Shown piece after piece: positions 25,201 to 26,014 of a DNA stretch of 26,014 bases. Position 1 is the stretch's first letter. Each line of letters starts with the position of its first letter. This DNA comes from JAVKDP01 sp040222185 (GTDB lineage Bacteria; Bacteroidota; Rhodothermia; Balneolales; Balneolaceae). The stretch is taken from contig JAVKDP010000110.1 in NCBI GenBank assembly GCA_040222185.1, positions 1 through 26,014 of the forward strand, read 5' to 3'. A model generated the notes under the pieces. The model did not search any database and was not told the origin of the DNA. It saw nothing but the letters and a program-made list of their open reading frames with translations. Position numbers and translations under genes: made by a program.

Positions 25201-25962
25201 GTCACCGGTAACTCCAATATTGAAGTGAGTTAAAGATCCACTGGTTATTATAAATCCCGGATCTGATTCGTCGCCAAGTGCTCCCGTTACATTATTACCA
25301 TCCAGTCCAACTGTGACATTACCATAAATTTCATACTGGCTTTCTGATTCTGAATATTTGAACGCGAGAACATCAGGAGAGACGCTAAGACTCTCAATCT
25401 CAAAATCTGCAGATATGGACATATTAATAGCTGTAATATCTCCGTCTACTATGGTAATACCAGGACCAATTACGTCTCCGAGGTTCGCAGTCAATGTATC
25501 TGTTCCAACAGCAGCTTTCAATGTGCCGAGAATTGAAAATGAGGTTGTTCCAGCACTCCAGAATATACCTAGATCCTGAGGAGATATAGTTAATGATCGT
25601 AAAGAAAACTCACTGGTAATAGTTAGCTCCACCTGTGTTAATGCGCCATTAGTTATTACCAATCCCGGGGTTCCGGAATCTCCAAAACTTACGGCCATGC
25701 TTTCACCATCCATACTAGCTGTTGCAGTACCATAAAGAGAGAGAGTTTCATCTGCATCCGAATAGGCAAGTGTTAATCCACTGGCTGTTATATCGATACC
25801 ATGAACCGTAAAATTAGTTGAAAAGGAGATAGAGTAATCTCCACCTGTTGTATCAAAGTCGACGCCCGTGATACCGGGGATCGAAATATTTTGTGCAATG
25901 AGCATGCCGCTCAATCCGCACCCAATTATGATTGTTAAAACAATCCGTTTTAAAAAACCCAT
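22228..25962 (-). CDS. Large secreted acidic repeat protein (cassette copy 2)
   Basis: A 1244-aa paralogue of the 1120-aa protein, alike from end to end. It has a signal peptide (1 to about 24, ending IAQ) and the lead-in GITGVDFDTTGGDYSISF. Eight tandem repeats of about 66-71 aa (residues 48-591) carry the GDxDDPG motif, two more than in the other copy. The middle region has GGGFTLAGKSATLLQM, GDVNVGAY and SVDGAVRYKHGDLHHSYGAGW. Ig-like segments and a C-terminal SdrD-B/carboxypeptidase-regulatory-like domain with DEDVDGSFD follow, ending EAYTEED. Two cysteines in the middle region (around CEELEQAAGQPVC) are not seen in the other copy. There is no T9SS tail. It is the first gene of the upstream cassette; its promoter would be at or beyond the right edge. 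Confidence 0.8.
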   Translation of the reverse strand: MGFLKRIVLTIIIGCGLSGMLIAQNISIPGITGVDFDTTGGDYSISFSTNFTVHGIDITASGLTLAYSDADETLSLYGTATASMDGESMAVSFGDSGTPGLVITNGALTQVELTITSEFSLRSLTISPQDLGIFWSAGTTSFSILGTLKAAVGTDTLTANLGDVIGPGITIVDGDITAINMSISADFEIESLSVSPDVLAFKYSESESQYEIYGNVTVGLDGNNVTGALGDESDPGFIITSGSLTHFNIGVTGDFDLKAITITTDELTFQWDSGDSQFEMFGSASTNIDGNDIDISLGDEDDPGLIVSSGTVTHINFGVTAEFDMKGITISPDALTLEYDSGNSQYEFYGSVSVKFDGEEVDASLGDADDPGIVFDNGSITHVNFGLTADFEIKSLAVIPDNLTFEYDSGNNHFEMYGDLTFKIGSDELTANMGDADDPGLTYKSNSIQHVNIGVTADFSLEGLKIKTTDLGAEWNSGSDYHIYGDADLSIDSENIDVDFGTFSDPGIVVRNGNLHSFEVDVNSDLKLGNLEVETKDLDIKYSSSKYEVTGEMEIKEIFSLSVTLGEGSQGGLEIDVSGAEPKFKIEALEIDIEHANLGAIDLKKLDLKFNSSGIEESDVSVVFPQGWEIDAIMKFTGNPAKLNSIEIDYRADNIGEAIEIFEGVQLTFLGASVDNLTKPSELTVTGTIETIYGGGFTLAGKSATLLQMRDEVTIEPNFFEINGDVNVGAYRSGTDSWHSLIGSGDIDLSIGTTFYYIPFGEAFCEELEQAAGQPVCLTTEWTGVKASADIKIPGDPLIEAKATVTLDNHQNFDALIDLEFIVPHWVPFIGGKHYGSVDGAVRYKHGDLHHSYGAGWVRIKTFWHTYHVGAEYNFGSRKVSKIGSGTISSIQREINDDQNKAVADGTAPQMVVHTFDVNDPMPNTMLIEIDWAEASDSALISVIGPGGNYELTKGVVLSENDSTTTPTLTYEENMDVVYGDTSSIFLYTSPSAFNEDSSMAKAKLLDGRYQLVISFFDEATGIDSVTFTPLWQAPDVSISAEKTDDNRFELEIDYWSTLPDSTILSFYVASSAETTDGKLIDHVYASNFDELGYGTETYELIPDFVTGADTLYFYGIIEDGENPPVKTEVTQGFPYQPDIIGQLVFPAGADSLKEGQRVFIDEDVDGSFDVESTGGLELFAITDSSGFFAISGLSSGEEYEIRIVLPEGYRIVGETDRFGSEIIQFDGTPQTLVINMEAYTEED
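24190..25821 (-). repeat. Tandem ~204-bp coding repeats, eight units
   Basis: Eight units encoding residues 48-591. The DNA marker for GD-DDPG recurs at about 24650, 24853, 25057 and 25260, a period of 204 bp. Units 3 to 6 are the most alike, and the flanking units 1, 2, 7 and 8 have clear counterparts in the other gene. Confidence 0.9.
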
Positions 25963-26014
25963 ACCTGTAATTTAGTTAATATTCTGTACGAACTACTAAA
26001 GACAACCTTGTTTA

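Noticed and set aside
18979..25821. Regularly spaced repeats that could suggest a CRISPR or satellite array
   Set aside because: The period is 204 bp, the units are diverged, and they encode in-frame protein repeats; there are no short identical repeats with unique spacers.

Overview
The window looks like chromosome of a free-living member of the Bacteroidota–Rhodothermota–Balneolota group. Three things point there. Two proteins carry a type IX secretion (T9SS type A) C-terminal domain of the 'NYPNPFNPSTTI' type. Coding DNA is moderately AT-rich, with mostly weak Shine-Dalgarno sequences. The gene set includes a pyruvate:ferredoxin oxidoreductase, a BtuB-type TonB receptor, a GH20 hexosaminidase, and a CaCA antiporter next to NhaA. 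The Na+/Ca2+ exchange genes would suit a marine or saline habitat. The exact genus cannot be read from the sequence; a Balneola-like lineage is my best guess.

Layout. (1) 1-2185, minus: 5' part of nifJ (pyruvate:ferredoxin/flavodoxin oxidoreductase), running off the left edge. (2) 9764-2327, minus: a cobalamin (B12) uptake and salvage operon. A sigma70-like promoter and a textbook cobalamin riboswitch precede btuB, a DUF6580-like membrane protein, a BtuF-like corrinoid-binding protein, cobU, a Dph6-like PP-loop ATPase, cobT, cobS and cobC. The genes are separated by at most 11 bp or overlap. Together they would take up corrinoid across the outer membrane and attach the lower nucleotide loop (CobU, CobT, CobC, CobS). 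No btuC/btuD permease/ATPase, cobA, cobD or cbiB is present here. (3) 9823-11481, minus: a secreted GH20 beta-hexosaminidase. (4) 11613-14329, plus: a calcium/sodium antiporter and NhaA, separated by a roughly 300-bp gap with several hairpins. (5) 14357-15304, minus: an AlkA-like HhH-GPD DNA glycosylase homologue with no aspartate at the expected catalytic position.

(6) 15386-25962, minus: a tandemly duplicated two-gene cassette. Each copy has one very large secreted acidic protein (1244 and 1120 aa) made of about 68-aa tandem repeats with a GD-DDPG motif. It is followed with 1-bp overlap or 2-bp spacing by a seven-bladed FG-GAP propeller protein (525 and 527 aa) ending in a T9SS sorting domain. 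The copies differ in number of 68-aa repeats (8 versus 6). Their 3' ends are about 95% identical in DNA although the rest of the proteins has diverged. I recognise no known name for this pair; it is the most novel-looking part of the window.

No tRNA, rRNA, insertion sequence, prophage or CRISPR array was seen.
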